The position numbers were made by a program, and so were the translations under genes. 64,000 nucleotides of DNA from Thiotrichales bacterium (lineage in GTDB: Bacteria > Pseudomonadota > Gammaproteobacteria > Beggiatoales > Beggiatoaceae): assembly GCA_016745035.1 (NCBI GenBank), contig JADGDE010000007.1, positions 1 through 64,000 on the forward strand. The letters run 5' to 3'. Positions 17,096-25,343 of this stretch are shown here, one piece after another (positions within the stretch are counted from its first letter, which is position 1; each line of letters opens with the position of its first letter). The notes below the pieces were generated by a model, which ran no database searches, was not told the origin of the DNA, and was given only the letters and a program-made list of their open reading frames with translations.

Positions 17096-18223
17096 ATGAA
17101 CCAACATAACATTATCAAATCCAGTTATTTCGATGCCAGCGGTGAAGCCCATGCCTTACTCGATAATATAGAAAAAGCCCAAGCCGATGGTGCTAAGGCA
17201 CTATTAATTTTAGCCTGTGATGACAATGGTTTTACCCCAGAGCTGTTAGACAGCGGGCTTAAAAATATCAGTATTCCTATTTGTGGCGGTATTTTTCCAC
17301 AATTGATTGAAAATAAACAACACCACGAGCGAGGTTCCTTGGTCTGTGGTCTAAAACAAGCCATTGATATTTGCCATGTGCCTCTGGCTGATTTTGACTT
17401 AAATAGCCATTTTGAATGTGATTGGTTACCACAAGCGCAAAGCATAGTGGTATTAGTTGATGGGCTGAGTGCCCGTATTGATCCATTAATTGAAAGTTTA
17501 TATAACCAAGTAGGGCCTGATGTGTCTGTTTGTGGTAGTGGTGCAGGCTCTTTAAGTTTTCAGCAAAAACCCTGTTTATTCAGTAATCAAGGTTTATTAA
17601 TGGAAACCGCGCAAATTATTAATTTTTCTTATACCTTAGAAATCGGTGTACGTCATGGCTGGCAACAACTGGCAGGGCCTTTCCTTGTCACCCATGCTGA
17701 AGATCACGTCATTCATTCCTTAAATTATCAACCGGCCTATCAGGTGTATCGAGAAACCGTCGAGCCTATTGCCGGACAAAATTTTGCTGATACCGATTTT
17801 TTCAATATTGCCAAACGCTTTCCTTTTGGTATGGATAAAGTCGGTGAAGAATTACTGGTGCGTGATCCCATCCGAGTGGATGGCGAATCTTTGGTTTGTG
17901 TTGGGCGCGTGGCAGAAAATGCCATGATTCATATTTTGCAAGGTGAGCAAGAACAATTAGTGGCGGCGGCTGGCGAAGCGGCGCAAAAGGTCACTTCAGC
18001 AAAAGATAATGGCACACAATCTGCTGCTTTAGTATTTGATTGCATTAGCCGCGTTTTATTTTTGGAAGAACATTTTCATCAAGAATTAGAGCAAATTCAA
18101 CAAGCTTTACCGGAGCAAACCCCTATTTTGGGCGCATTGACTTTAGGTGAAATTGCCAGTTCTGAAAAAGGCGGAATTCAATTTTTGAATAAAACCACGG
18201 TCATTGGACTGATTAAACAATAA
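17096..18223 (+). CDS. FIST-domain sensory protein
   Basis: 375 aa. The pattern matches FIST_N followed by FIST_C, a predicted small-ligand-sensing module found with signal-transduction proteins. Visible are CGGIFPQLI and VVLVDGLSARIDPLIESLY in the N-domain, CGSGAGSLSF, and, in the C-domain, the segment from YQPAYQVYRE to AALVFDCISR, ending ILGALTLGEIASSEKGGIQFLNKT. AGGAGG lies 10 bases before the ATG. No membrane segments, so likely cytoplasmic. It is followed by a histidine kinase about 155 bases on, a common genomic partner. Ligand unknown. Confidence 0.88.
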   Translation: MNQHNIIKSSYFDASGEAHALLDNIEKAQADGAKALLILACDDNGFTPELLDSGLKNISIPICGGIFPQLIENKQHHERGSLVCGLKQAIDICHVPLADFDLNSHFECDWLPQAQSIVVLVDGLSARIDPLIESLYNQVGPDVSVCGSGAGSLSFQQKPCLFSNQGLLMETAQIINFSYTLEIGVRHGWQQLAGPFLVTHAEDHVIHSLNYQPAYQVYRETVEPIAGQNFADTDFFNIAKRFPFGMDKVGEELLVRDPIRVDGESLVCVGRVAENAMIHILQGEQEQLVAAAGEAAQKVTSAKDNGTQSAALVFDCISRVLFLEEHFHQELEQIQQALPEQTPILGALTLGEIASSEKGGIQFLNKTTVIGLIKQ

Positions 18224-18228
18224 ATAAC

Positions 18229-18264
18229 GGATATGACGTATTTTGCTACAAATGCGTCACATCC
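18229..18264. terminator. hairpin downstream of the FIST gene
   Basis: 15-base arms from GGATATGACG to AATGCGTCACATCC with two wobble or mismatch positions and a 6-base loop TGCTAC. There is no clear T-run, so it may be a weak terminator, a stability element, or a degenerate relative of the MITE ends (TGACGTA / TGCGTCA). Confidence 0.45.
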
Positions 18265-18378
18265 ATGAATAAACGCCAGTAGCAGAATAGATGTTGATGA
18301 TTTAACCATCAATATCTAGTGATATGTGATGGCAAATATTTTTTATTTTTAACTAAAAATTATCATCATTTTCATTTT

Positions 18379-19674
18379 ATGGATCAAACAACACGTACAT
18401 TACAGCTAATTTCCCTACAACATGAATTAGCCATGGCCATTGGGCTTGATTTGGCACTAAAGCCCATGCTGCGTCAATTTCTTACCGTATGTATGCGACG
18501 TTTGCCGCTAAGGGCGGTGCATGTTTACTTTTATCATGGCGATAATAACCGAATGCAGTTCCAAAATCTGAGTGAAAAGGATCTCATTCCTCATTACCTC
18601 ACTTTTCCTGAAGTGATGAAATCAAGCCCTCATTTAGTCCCAGACCTTGCTGAATATTTAAACCATGTGACCCAAGGACTCAAAACCATACAAGTCGATG
18701 AAAAAAATAGCAGCCGCTATTATCACCTGTTTGGTTTAGAAGATTTAGGCAATATCATTTTTGAATGTAATACCGGTTTTTTAGAGCAAAGCATCAGCTA
18801 TAGCCTTGTGCCTGTAATGAAGCGCCTACAAGCAGGGTGTCGGGCTTGTATTGAACACGAATACTTGCAGCAAGAAATGCACGAGCGCAAACAAATGACC
18901 GCCGCATTAAAACAGGCAAAAAATGCGGCGTTAAAAGCACAAAAAGAGGCAGAAATGGCGAATCATTCCAAGACCCGTTTTCTTGCCAATATGAGTCACG
19001 AATTACGCACACCCTTGAATGCCATTATTGGCTATAGCGAACTGTTACAAGAAGAAAGTGAAGACATTGATGCAGGTTTTACTGGGGATTGCAAAAAAAT
19101 CAATGCCGCTGGTGAATATTTACTTGGCTTGATTAATGATATTCTCGACATCTCCAAAATTGAGGCGGGTAAAATGGATTTTTATCCCGAATATTTTGAA
19201 TTTGATCATTTACTGAATGACGTGGTCAATGTTATCCAACCTTTATTAGAAAAAAATGCCAACCAATTACAAATAGATATGCAAGGGCGGATTGGTCAGT
19301 TATATACGGATAAAACCAAATTACGGCAAATTTTATTTAATTTACTCAGCAATGCGAGCAAATTTACCCAGCAAGGCTTGATCCAGCTTAAAGTACAAGC
19401 TTTGGATAAACCAGAATGGTTTTGTTTGCAAGTAGAGGACAATGGTATTGGTATGGATGCTGAACAATTGGATAAAATTTTCGAAGCCTTCACCCAAGCA
19501 GATTCATCCACAACCCGTAATTATGGTGGCACAGGACTAGGGCTGGCAATTACTCAACAATTTGTACGCATGATGGGCGGAGACATCCAAGCACAAAGCG
19601 AAATAGGTGTGGGTAGTTGTTTTAGTATCGAATTGCCAAGCCAATTGTGTTTGGGATCTCAGACACGACAATAA
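18379..19674 (+). CDS. sensor histidine kinase (orphan, no receiver domain)
   Basis: 431 aa from the ATG at 18379. A GTG 20 codons upstream is also in frame, but neither start has a good ribosome site. The N-terminal region of about 180 residues has no membrane helices and no recognised domain. A coiled linker (about 180-215) leads to a HisKA domain with the H-box FLANMSHELRTPLNAIIGYS. The HATPase domain shows the N-box LFNLLSNASKF, the G1 box DNGIGMDAEQL and the G2 box GGTGLGLAI. It ends soon after the ATPase, with no receiver and no response regulator gene beside it. Next to the FIST gene, so FIST may sense and feed this kinase; that link is inference. Confidence 0.92.
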   Translation: MDQTTRTLQLISLQHELAMAIGLDLALKPMLRQFLTVCMRRLPLRAVHVYFYHGDNNRMQFQNLSEKDLIPHYLTFPEVMKSSPHLVPDLAEYLNHVTQGLKTIQVDEKNSSRYYHLFGLEDLGNIIFECNTGFLEQSISYSLVPVMKRLQAGCRACIEHEYLQQEMHERKQMTAALKQAKNAALKAQKEAEMANHSKTRFLANMSHELRTPLNAIIGYSELLQEESEDIDAGFTGDCKKINAAGEYLLGLINDILDISKIEAGKMDFYPEYFEFDHLLNDVVNVIQPLLEKNANQLQIDMQGRIGQLYTDKTKLRQILFNLLSNASKFTQQGLIQLKVQALDKPEWFCLQVEDNGIGMDAEQLDKIFEAFTQADSSTTRNYGGTGLGLAITQQFVRMMGGDIQAQSEIGVGSCFSIELPSQLCLGSQTRQ

Positions 19675-20101
19675 ACCCGCAGGGTTAAGAGTGCTGCTGT
19701 GATTGCCTTTTATTATGTTAGTAGCAACCGTGACTATATCGAATAACTGATCCTCGAAAAAACACTAGAATTAAAATGATTTAACAAACACTTATTTATT
19801 GATATTGAGAATTAACACCCTTATTTCTCAACTATATCTATTGTTTACTGAAACCATAATACCCAGCCTTTACCCCCCCCTATTGTTTGTAGCATATTGC
19901 TGCTGAATTTAACTCACCTTAATTAAAATATGATAAGGTTTTTGCTCTGTTAAGGTAAAAAATAGCTTATATACTTCACCTCTATTTTGATTGACCATAA
20001 GGATATTTTTTTAAAAACTTCAAATAGAATTAGACTAAATTTAATATTGTTTTTTTTAACAAAATTTGTTCTAATACCAGCGGATATATTGAAATATTCG
20101 G
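19675..20101. other. AT-rich intergenic region upstream of the H-NS-like gene
   Basis: About 430 bases without a convincing ORF. AT-rich DNA like this is typical of regions bound by H-NS proteins, and autoregulation of the downstream gene is plausible but not shown. It contains a run of eight C (19873-19880). Confidence 0.5.
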
Positions 20102-20129
20102 TTGAACTATCAATATTTTTGTTTATAAT
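20102..20129 (+). promoter_or_regulatory. predicted sigma-70 promoter of the H-NS-like gene
   Basis: TTGAAC (-35), a 16-base spacer and a perfect TATAAT (-10), giving a leader of about 50 bases to the start at 20186. Confidence 0.65.
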
Positions 20130-20185
20130 CGCTCTATCTTCTCTATTGGTAGCGTGAAAAGCACAGTAATTACAAGGGTACTAAA

Positions 20186-20545
20186 ATGATGGACAAAGAA
20201 CTAAGAAAAATGGTCAATAAACTGGATATGCGAGGACTTAAAGGTCTTATCAAGTATGCAGAACAACGCCAAGAAAAAATTAATGAGAAACAGAAAAAAT
20301 CACTGTTATCACGTTTTCGTGACATGGCCGGAGAACAAGGTTTTTCAGTTGATGATGTCTTGAATTTAACTGAAAGTGAAAGTGAAAGTGTGACTGCAAC
20401 GGGTAAACCTCGGCGTAAATATGCGGCTAAATATGCTAACCCCAATAATTCGGAACAAACTTGGACTGGTCAAGGGCAAACCCCTGTTTGGTTACGTGAA
20501 TTATTGGTCGATGGTAAAACCAAGGATGACTTTTTAATTAAATAA
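20186..20545 (+). CDS. H-NS family nucleoid protein
   Basis: 119 aa. The N-terminal half is helical and charged (oligomerisation region, about 1-65), followed by a Ser/Glu-rich linker and a C-terminal H-NS DNA-binding domain containing KYANPNNSEQTWTGQGQTPV, then WLRELL and DDFLI. The Gly-Gln-Gly tripeptide sits where H-NS proteins carry the minor-groove loop (usually Gln-Gly-Arg or Gly-Arg-Gly), so that loop lacks Arg here. It would bind AT-rich DNA and silence or organise it, including the AT-rich blocks of this window. AAGGG lies about seven bases before the first of two tandem ATGs. Confidence 0.9.
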   Translation: MMDKELRKMVNKLDMRGLKGLIKYAEQRQEKINEKQKKSLLSRFRDMAGEQGFSVDDVLNLTESESESVTATGKPRRKYAAKYANPNNSEQTWTGQGQTPVWLRELLVDGKTKDDFLIK

Positions 20546-20549
20546 TTGC

Positions 20550-20677
20550 TATGACGCACTAACATAACTTTGCCACCATGATACGGGTTTTTCACCTGCC
20601 TGGTGGTATTTAGTTGTGTAGCGATGGCGGTTTGCTTGCCTTTTTAGGCAAACAAAGGAGCCTTTGCGTGACATCAG
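20550..20677 (-). repeat. MITE-like repeat, copy 3 (long form, reversed)
   Basis: About 128 bases in the opposite orientation, ending TTTGCGTGACATCAG; the other end (ATGACGCACTAA) is degenerate. Its internal hairpin TTGCCT / AGGCAA again differs from the other copies but pairs. It lies just after the H-NS-like gene and may act as its terminator. Confidence 0.78.
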
Positions 20678-20714
20678 TTATTTTGAAGTAGATAGCCTTT
20701 GGATCCCAAAAAGC

Positions 20715-21053
20715 CTATGCCGAATGGTCTTCTTTTTTCATATGCTTATTCCAAATCGGCACTAACAGTAACGCTAAAACCCCGCTTATTAATAACACTT
20801 GTGCTAACGCCACGGTGATATTGCCAACACTGACACAGGCATCCACTTGTGCACTAATTTTCAGCAAATCATAGCTCCAGACAAACGTGCATTGACCTAG
20901 ATCTAGTGCTTTGCGGATTTCCAGCACATATAAGCCCCCGCCAACTAACACATGCATCAAAGCCTGACTGAGCCAATGCTTTTGCGTAGCCAAATAAATC
21001 AAAAGCCCGACTGCTAATAAGACGATTAATACATTTAAAAAATTTATCAACAT
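20715..21053 (-). CDS. small membrane protein of unknown function
   Basis: 112 aa with three likely membrane helices (about residues 3-23, 29-45 and 78-100) and a charged C-terminus (KHMKKEDHSA). Two Cys lie in the loop between helices 2 and 3. GGAGAA sits about six bases before the ATG, so the start is well supported. No family recognised. Single gene between two MITE copies; copy 4 begins right behind the ribosome site. Confidence 0.72.
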   Translation of the reverse strand: MLINFLNVLIVLLAVGLLIYLATQKHWLSQALMHVLVGGGLYVLEIRKALDLGQCTFVWSYDLLKISAQVDACVSVGNITVALAQVLLISGVLALLLVPIWNKHMKKEDHSA

Positions 21054-21065
21054 TGTCGCTTCTCC

Positions 21066-21150
21066 TTGATGTTACGCAAAGGCTAAATACCACCAGACAG
21101 GTGGCAAATCACACTATTGTGATAAAAATGGACTGAGTGTGTCACATCAG
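21066..21150 (+). repeat. MITE-like repeat, copy 4 (short form)
   Basis: 85 bases, TTGATGTTACGCA to TGTGTCACATCAG. It lacks the internal hairpin block of the long form but keeps CCACCAGACAGGTGG and has its own small hairpin ATCACA / TGTGAT. It lies between two divergent genes. Confidence 0.8.
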
Positions 21151-21227
21151 TTACACCTTGAATAATGCGCCCATTTTATTAGACAATGGCACACCAGTCT
21201 AAAACAATCAGAAAGGAATACAAATCT

Positions 21228-22643
21228 GTGAGTGCAAAAACCTTATATGACAAATTGTGGGATGAACACGTCGTTAAAATCAATAAAGAAGGCACCGCGC
21301 TATTATATATTGATCGCCAACTGATTCACGAAGTGACCTCTCCACAAGCGTTTGAAGGTTTGCGCCTCAATGATCGCAAGGCTTGGCGTACTGAAGCCAG
21401 TCTGGCAACCCCGGATCATAACGTTCCGACCACCGAGCGCAGCAGCGGTGTTGAGGGCATTGAAGATCCGATTTCACGCTTGCAAGTACAAACCTTGGAT
21501 AAAAACTGCCAAGACTTTGGCATTACCGAGTTTTTAATGAACGATAACCGCCAAGGTATTGTTCACGTCATCGGCCCTGAACAAGGTGCAACCTTACCCG
21601 GCATGACCTTGGTTTGTGGCGACTCGCACACATCCACCCACGGCGCACTGGGCACGCTCGCTTTTGGTATCGGCACATCCGAGGTCGAACACGTCTTAGC
21701 CACTCAATGCTTGGTACAGAAAAAATCCAAAAACATGCGTGTGCTGGTCGAAGGCAAAGTTGACGACGGGGTCAGTGCTAAAGATATTATTTTGGCGATT
21801 ATTGCTGAAATTGGCACGGCTGGCGGTACGGGCTATGCGATTGAATTTGCAGGCGAGGCGATTGCCGATCTTTCTATTGAAGGGCGGATGACCGTTTGTA
21901 ATATGGCCATCGAAGCCGGGGCGCGCGCGGGCATGGTTGCGGTTGATGAGAAAACCATCGCCTATGTTAAAGACCGCCCTTATGCGCCCAAAGACGAACA
22001 ATGGCAGCAAGCCGTTGCCCATTGGCAAACTTTACACACCGATGCCGATGCCGTTTTTGACCATGAAGTGCGCCTCAAAGCCGCTGACATTCAACCGCAG
22101 GTCACTTGGGGCACATCACCGGAAATGGTACTTGGTATTGAAGCTACGATTCCCGATCCTGCCAAAGAAAGTGACAGCGTCAAAGCTGAAGGGATGCGCC
22201 GCGCCTTGGCTTATATGGGTTTGGAAGCCAACACCCCACTTAAAGATATTCCAGTCGATAAAGTCTTTATTGGCTCTTGCACCAATTCTCGCATTGAAGA
22301 CTTGCGTGCTGCTGCCGCTGTTATCGAGGGCAAGCAACGCGCCGAAAGTGTTAAACAAGCCTTGGTGGTTCCCGGTTCCGGCTTGGTCAAAGCCGCCGCC
22401 GAAGCCGAGGGCTTGGATAAAATTTTCACCGCCGCGGGTTTCGAGTGGCGTAACCCCGGCTGCTCGATGTGTTTGGCGATGAATGCCGACCGTTTGGGCG
22501 AACAAGAACACTGCGCTTCGACCTCCAACCGTAATTTTGAAGGACGGCAAGGCGCAGGCGGGCGCACCCATTTGGTTAGCCCAGCGATGGCAGCCGCTGC
22601 CGCCATACATGGACATTTTGTTGACGTGCGAGAATTATCATGA
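21228..22643 (+). CDS. leuC: 3-isopropylmalate dehydratase large subunit
   Basis: 471 aa from the GTG at 21228, giving the standard start (M)[15 protein letters not shown]; an ATG 14 codons upstream adds residues not typical of LeuC. An AAAGGA site lies upstream. It isomerises 2-isopropylmalate to 3-isopropylmalate in leucine synthesis, as a dimer with LeuD. The aconitase-type 4Fe-4S ligands are visible as IGSCTNSR and PGCSMCLAM, with [14 protein letters not shown] conserved. Neither leuD nor leuB follows. Instead the stop overlaps the era start by four bases (ATGA), an unusual arrangement. Confidence 0.96.
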   Translation: MSAKTLYDKLWDEHVVKINKEGTALLYIDRQLIHEVTSPQAFEGLRLNDRKAWRTEASLATPDHNVPTTERSSGVEGIEDPISRLQVQTLDKNCQDFGITEFLMNDNRQGIVHVIGPEQGATLPGMTLVCGDSHTSTHGALGTLAFGIGTSEVEHVLATQCLVQKKSKNMRVLVEGKVDDGVSAKDIILAIIAEIGTAGGTGYAIEFAGEAIADLSIEGRMTVCNMAIEAGARAGMVAVDEKTIAYVKDRPYAPKDEQWQQAVAHWQTLHTDADAVFDHEVRLKAADIQPQVTWGTSPEMVLGIEATIPDPAKESDSVKAEGMRRALAYMGLEANTPLKDIPVDKVFIGSCTNSRIEDLRAAAAVIEGKQRAESVKQALVVPGSGLVKAAAEAEGLDKIFTAAGFEWRNPGCSMCLAMNADRLGEQEHCASTSNRNFEGRQGAGGRTHLVSPAMAAAAAIHGHFVDVRELS

Positions 22644-23554
22644 TTAAGCGTTGCGGTTATGTTGCGATTGTCGGTCGCCCCAATGTGGGAAAATCGACTT
22701 TATTAAATTATTTTTTAGGGCAAAAACTCAGCATCACCTCGCGTAAACCGCAAACCACCCGCCATAGTCTCTTAGGGATTAATAGCCGCGATGAGTCGCA
22801 AGTGATTTATGTCGATACCCCAGGGCTACAATTCGATGCTAAAAAAGCCATTAACCGCTATATGAACCGTACCGTCAAAACCGCTTTTACCGATGTTGAT
22901 GGGATTTTATTTGTGGTCGAGTCGAAAGAGTGGAAAGAGGCGGACGAATTTGTCCTCAAGCGCCTGCAAGAAGAAAACCCCAAATGCCCAGTGGGCTTGG
23001 TGGTCAATAAAATTGACTACATCAAAGACAAAAAAGAACTGCTGCCTTATATTCAGGAATTGGAAAGCAAGTTTAAATTTGATTTTGTTTTTCCGGTGGC
23101 TGCAAAAAATGGCACCAATGTCAAAGAACTCGAAGACCGTTTGCTCGAGTGGTTGCCCGAGGGCGAAGCACAGTTCCCAGAGGATCAACTCACCGACCGT
23201 AACAGCCGCTTTTTAGCTGCCGAAATTATCCGCGAAAAACTCATGCGTCGCCTTGGTGAAGAACTGCCTTATCAACTCAGTGTCGAGATTGAAAGTTTTA
23301 AAGAAGAAACAAAAAATAAAACCAACGAGCCTTTTTATGATATTTCTGCGCTGATTTGGGTTGAACGTAAAGGACAAAAAGCCATTGTGATAGGTAAACA
23401 AGGCAAAGTCCTCAAAGCCGTCGGGCAAGAAGCCCGCGAGGACATGGAAGCTTTATTTGATCACAAAGTCTTTTTACGCCTATGGGTTAAAGTCAAAGAG
23501 GGCTGGTCGGATGATGAACGCGCACTACGACAGTTTGGTTATCATGATAAATAG
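22640..23554 (+). CDS. era: GTPase Era, ribosome assembly factor
   Basis: 304 aa. Binds 16S rRNA near its 3' end and acts in 30S maturation. G1 is [12 protein letters not shown] (about 12-23), the switch region [11 protein letters not shown]3 YVDTPGLQ, G4 NKIDYIK. A C-terminal KH domain follows (about 200-295), with [20 protein letters not shown] as its RNA-binding core and [17 protein letters not shown] at the end, all typical. Translationally coupled to leuC by a four-base overlap, instead of the usual rnc-era-recO order. Confidence 0.97.
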   Translation: MIKRCGYVAIVGRPNVGKSTLLNYFLGQKLSITSRKPQTTRHSLLGINSRDESQVIYVDTPGLQFDAKKAINRYMNRTVKTAFTDVDGILFVVESKEWKEADEFVLKRLQEENPKCPVGLVVNKIDYIKDKKELLPYIQELESKFKFDFVFPVAAKNGTNVKELEDRLLEWLPEGEAQFPEDQLTDRNSRFLAAEIIREKLMRRLGEELPYQLSVEIESFKEETKNKTNEPFYDISALIWVERKGQKAIVIGKQGKVLKAVGQEAREDMEALFDHKVFLRLWVKVKEGWSDDERALRQFGYHDK

Positions 23555-23642
23555 CTGATAATGCCCATTTAATTGGCTGCCACCCCTTTTATCGTACAAA
23601 ATAACTCGCCCATCCCATCTGCAAACACACCTAGGCAAGTCC

Positions 23643-23663
23643 TGTGCTTGAATTCCAAGCACA
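23643..23663. other. intergenic hairpin upstream of the surface-protein pair
   Basis: Perfect 8-base arms TGTGCTTG / CAAGCACA around AATTC, with no T-run. It lies between era and the secreted-protein genes. A TATAAT at 23746-23751 with no good -35 at the normal distance may be the promoter of the downstream gene; the exact promoter is unclear. Confidence 0.4.
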
Positions 23664-23836
23664 CTAAAGCTTATTGGCTGAAGCTTGCTCAGGAAAACAT
23701 GTAGAAAAATTGACTTAAGTGTTTTTTTTATGCTGAGTTTTTCTGTATAATCACCGCAAGCTGTGATAACGGAGACGTTTCACTGAATGATGCCAACATA
23801 GGCACCGAATACCTTCATAAATAGGGAGTCATCAAT

Positions 23837-25240
23837 ATGAAAATGAATAAAGTCGCGCTTGCACTGGCAATCGCATCGGGTTTAGGCACTATCTCCAGTG
23901 CTCAAGCTGCTATTAACTTAGCAGGCACCAGTACTAATCCTGTAAAATTTGCATCTGAAATTTCATTGCAAAACGTAGGTCCATTTGTTAATGGTACTTC
24001 TGATGACTTGGTTGTCAATATCCCTGTCATTTCAGGCTATCAAACCAACTCAAACAATGATTTATATATCAAAGTTGCCTTGTCTGGCGGTGCTGAATTC
24101 CACGGTGATCCTAAGCTTATTTGTAACCTAACTGCAGGGCAAACGTCTGCTGATGTTACCAATAAAACCAACACCAGCGTCACTTTCAGTTTAGCGACAG
24201 GTTATACCATCCACACAACACCTGCTAGCGCCGTATGTGCATTGAAAGTTGTGACTAATGGTTCAAGTGGAAATACTGGCTATTACGATGTGACCACCAA
24301 AGCCGATCAAAACATGTCAGCTTTAATTGAGTACCAAGCTGGTTTGACCAACAAATCTACTGCTGTTGATGGTACTTTCATCACCTTCACCGCATCTTTA
24401 GGTGTTAGTGCCTCAACCCGCGCTATCTCACAAACAGCAGCAGATGCAACTATTGATGTACAAGCCGCATCAACCAAATTTACCAATGATACGCTTGTGA
24501 CTCAAACCACTGCCTTTGTTGGTAGCTTTGCTTACAACAATTTGGCTTCAGCCCGTTCGCCTGGTGCCAGTGCCAATGTCAGTGCATCTGATGTGATCAG
24601 CTCCGCTTCAGTTACAATCAGTAGTCCAACTTTAGCTGGTATCAATAATATCGCCTTAAGAACAGCAGCTGCCGCTGCTGCTTGTGCTGGTGGTGAAATT
24701 GCCTCTCAAGCGCCCTCTGGTAGTAGTGTGACCTTTAATGGTATTGCCCCTGCAAACTTAGAAGCTGGTATGGATGTTTGTATCAGTGTTGATGGCACGA
24801 CAACCATGGAAGCAGGTCTCTTTACTGTCAGTGTTTCAGGTGAAGTTATCAGTAGTGCAGCCCCTGTATTCGGTGGCGATCATAATCTTTATAAATTAGA
24901 GAAAAATGGTTCTGCACACCAAGTGTTAAATATTCCACCAGCAGGTAAAGACGATGCAGCTTATATTCGTATCTACAATGTTAGTGGTTTCTCCGGCACG
25001 GTTCTGGGAACCATGCGCGATCAAGCAGGTGCTTTGATTGGTACAGCTGGCGTTGAAGTTGCCAAACTTGACAAAGGTCAAGTCAAAGTCATTAATGCAG
25101 ACGATTTGGTTACTTTGTTTGGTGACTGGACAGGTCGTAGCCGTTTGTTCTTGGAAGCCGATATTGATGAATTGCGCGTCCAAAGCTTGATGCGTAGTGG
25201 CGGTGTGCTTGAGAATATGAGTGGCCGTGCGATAGACTAA
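23837..25240 (+). CDS. secreted surface protein, paralog A
   Basis: 467 aa. GGGAG lies eight bases before the ATG. A typical signal peptide (MKMNKVALALAIASGLGTISSAQA) is cut after AQA. The mature protein is Ala/Ser/Thr/Val-rich and looks beta-structured. It has four Cys at spacings shared with the next gene (around LICNL, AVCAL, AAACAGG and MDVCISVDG). The C-terminal domain, from about residue 370, includes YIRIYNVSG, LGTMRDQAGALIGTAGVE, FGDWTGRSRLFLEADI, LRVQSLMR and VLENMSG. I have a memory of similar C-terminal segments in uncharacterised secreted proteins of gammaproteobacteria. Function unknown; a surface-layer or adhesin role fits the make-up. Forms a pair with the gene at 25344. Confidence 0.85.
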   Translation: MKMNKVALALAIASGLGTISSAQAAINLAGTSTNPVKFASEISLQNVGPFVNGTSDDLVVNIPVISGYQTNSNNDLYIKVALSGGAEFHGDPKLICNLTAGQTSADVTNKTNTSVTFSLATGYTIHTTPASAVCALKVVTNGSSGNTGYYDVTTKADQNMSALIEYQAGLTNKSTAVDGTFITFTASLGVSASTRAISQTAADATIDVQAASTKFTNDTLVTQTTAFVGSFAYNNLASARSPGASANVSASDVISSASVTISSPTLAGINNIALRTAAAAAACAGGEIASQAPSGSSVTFNGIAPANLEAGMDVCISVDGTTTMEAGLFTVSVSGEVISSAAPVFGGDHNLYKLEKNGSAHQVLNIPPAGKDDAAYIRIYNVSGFSGTVLGTMRDQAGALIGTAGVEVAKLDKGQVKVINADDLVTLFGDWTGRSRLFLEADIDELRVQSLMRSGGVLENMSGRAID

Positions 25241-25271
25241 GCTCATCGTTAGTTTTTTCTACTAAATTGAT

Positions 25272-25314
25272 GACGCAATAACATTTTCAAGAAAACATTT
25301 GATGTTGTTGCGTC
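25272..25314. promoter_or_regulatory. intercistronic hairpin between the two surface-protein genes
   Basis: 13-base arms GACGCAATAACAT / ATGTTGTTGCGTC with one G-U pair and a 17-base loop, just upstream of the second gene's ribosome site. No T-run follows. It could set the ratio of the two proteins by processing or partial termination, which is inference. Confidence 0.55.
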
Positions 25315-25343
25315 CTGTCTTAGATATTTCGGAGTATAATCCA

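Noticed and set aside
19873..19880. Run of eight C as a phase-variation tract
   Set aside because: It lies in an intergenic region away from promoter elements and coding sequence, so there is no reason to infer switching.
21186..21227. Upstream ATG of leuC
   Set aside because: The 14 extra residues are not typical of LeuC. The GTG at 21228 gives the family start [10 protein letters not shown] with a usable ribosome site.
23700..23836. TTGACT (23710) with TATAAT (23746) as a promoter, and a riboswitch-like leader
   Set aside because: The spacer is 30 bases, too long for sigma-70. I looked for a c-di-GMP or similar riboswitch in the leader and could not match one.
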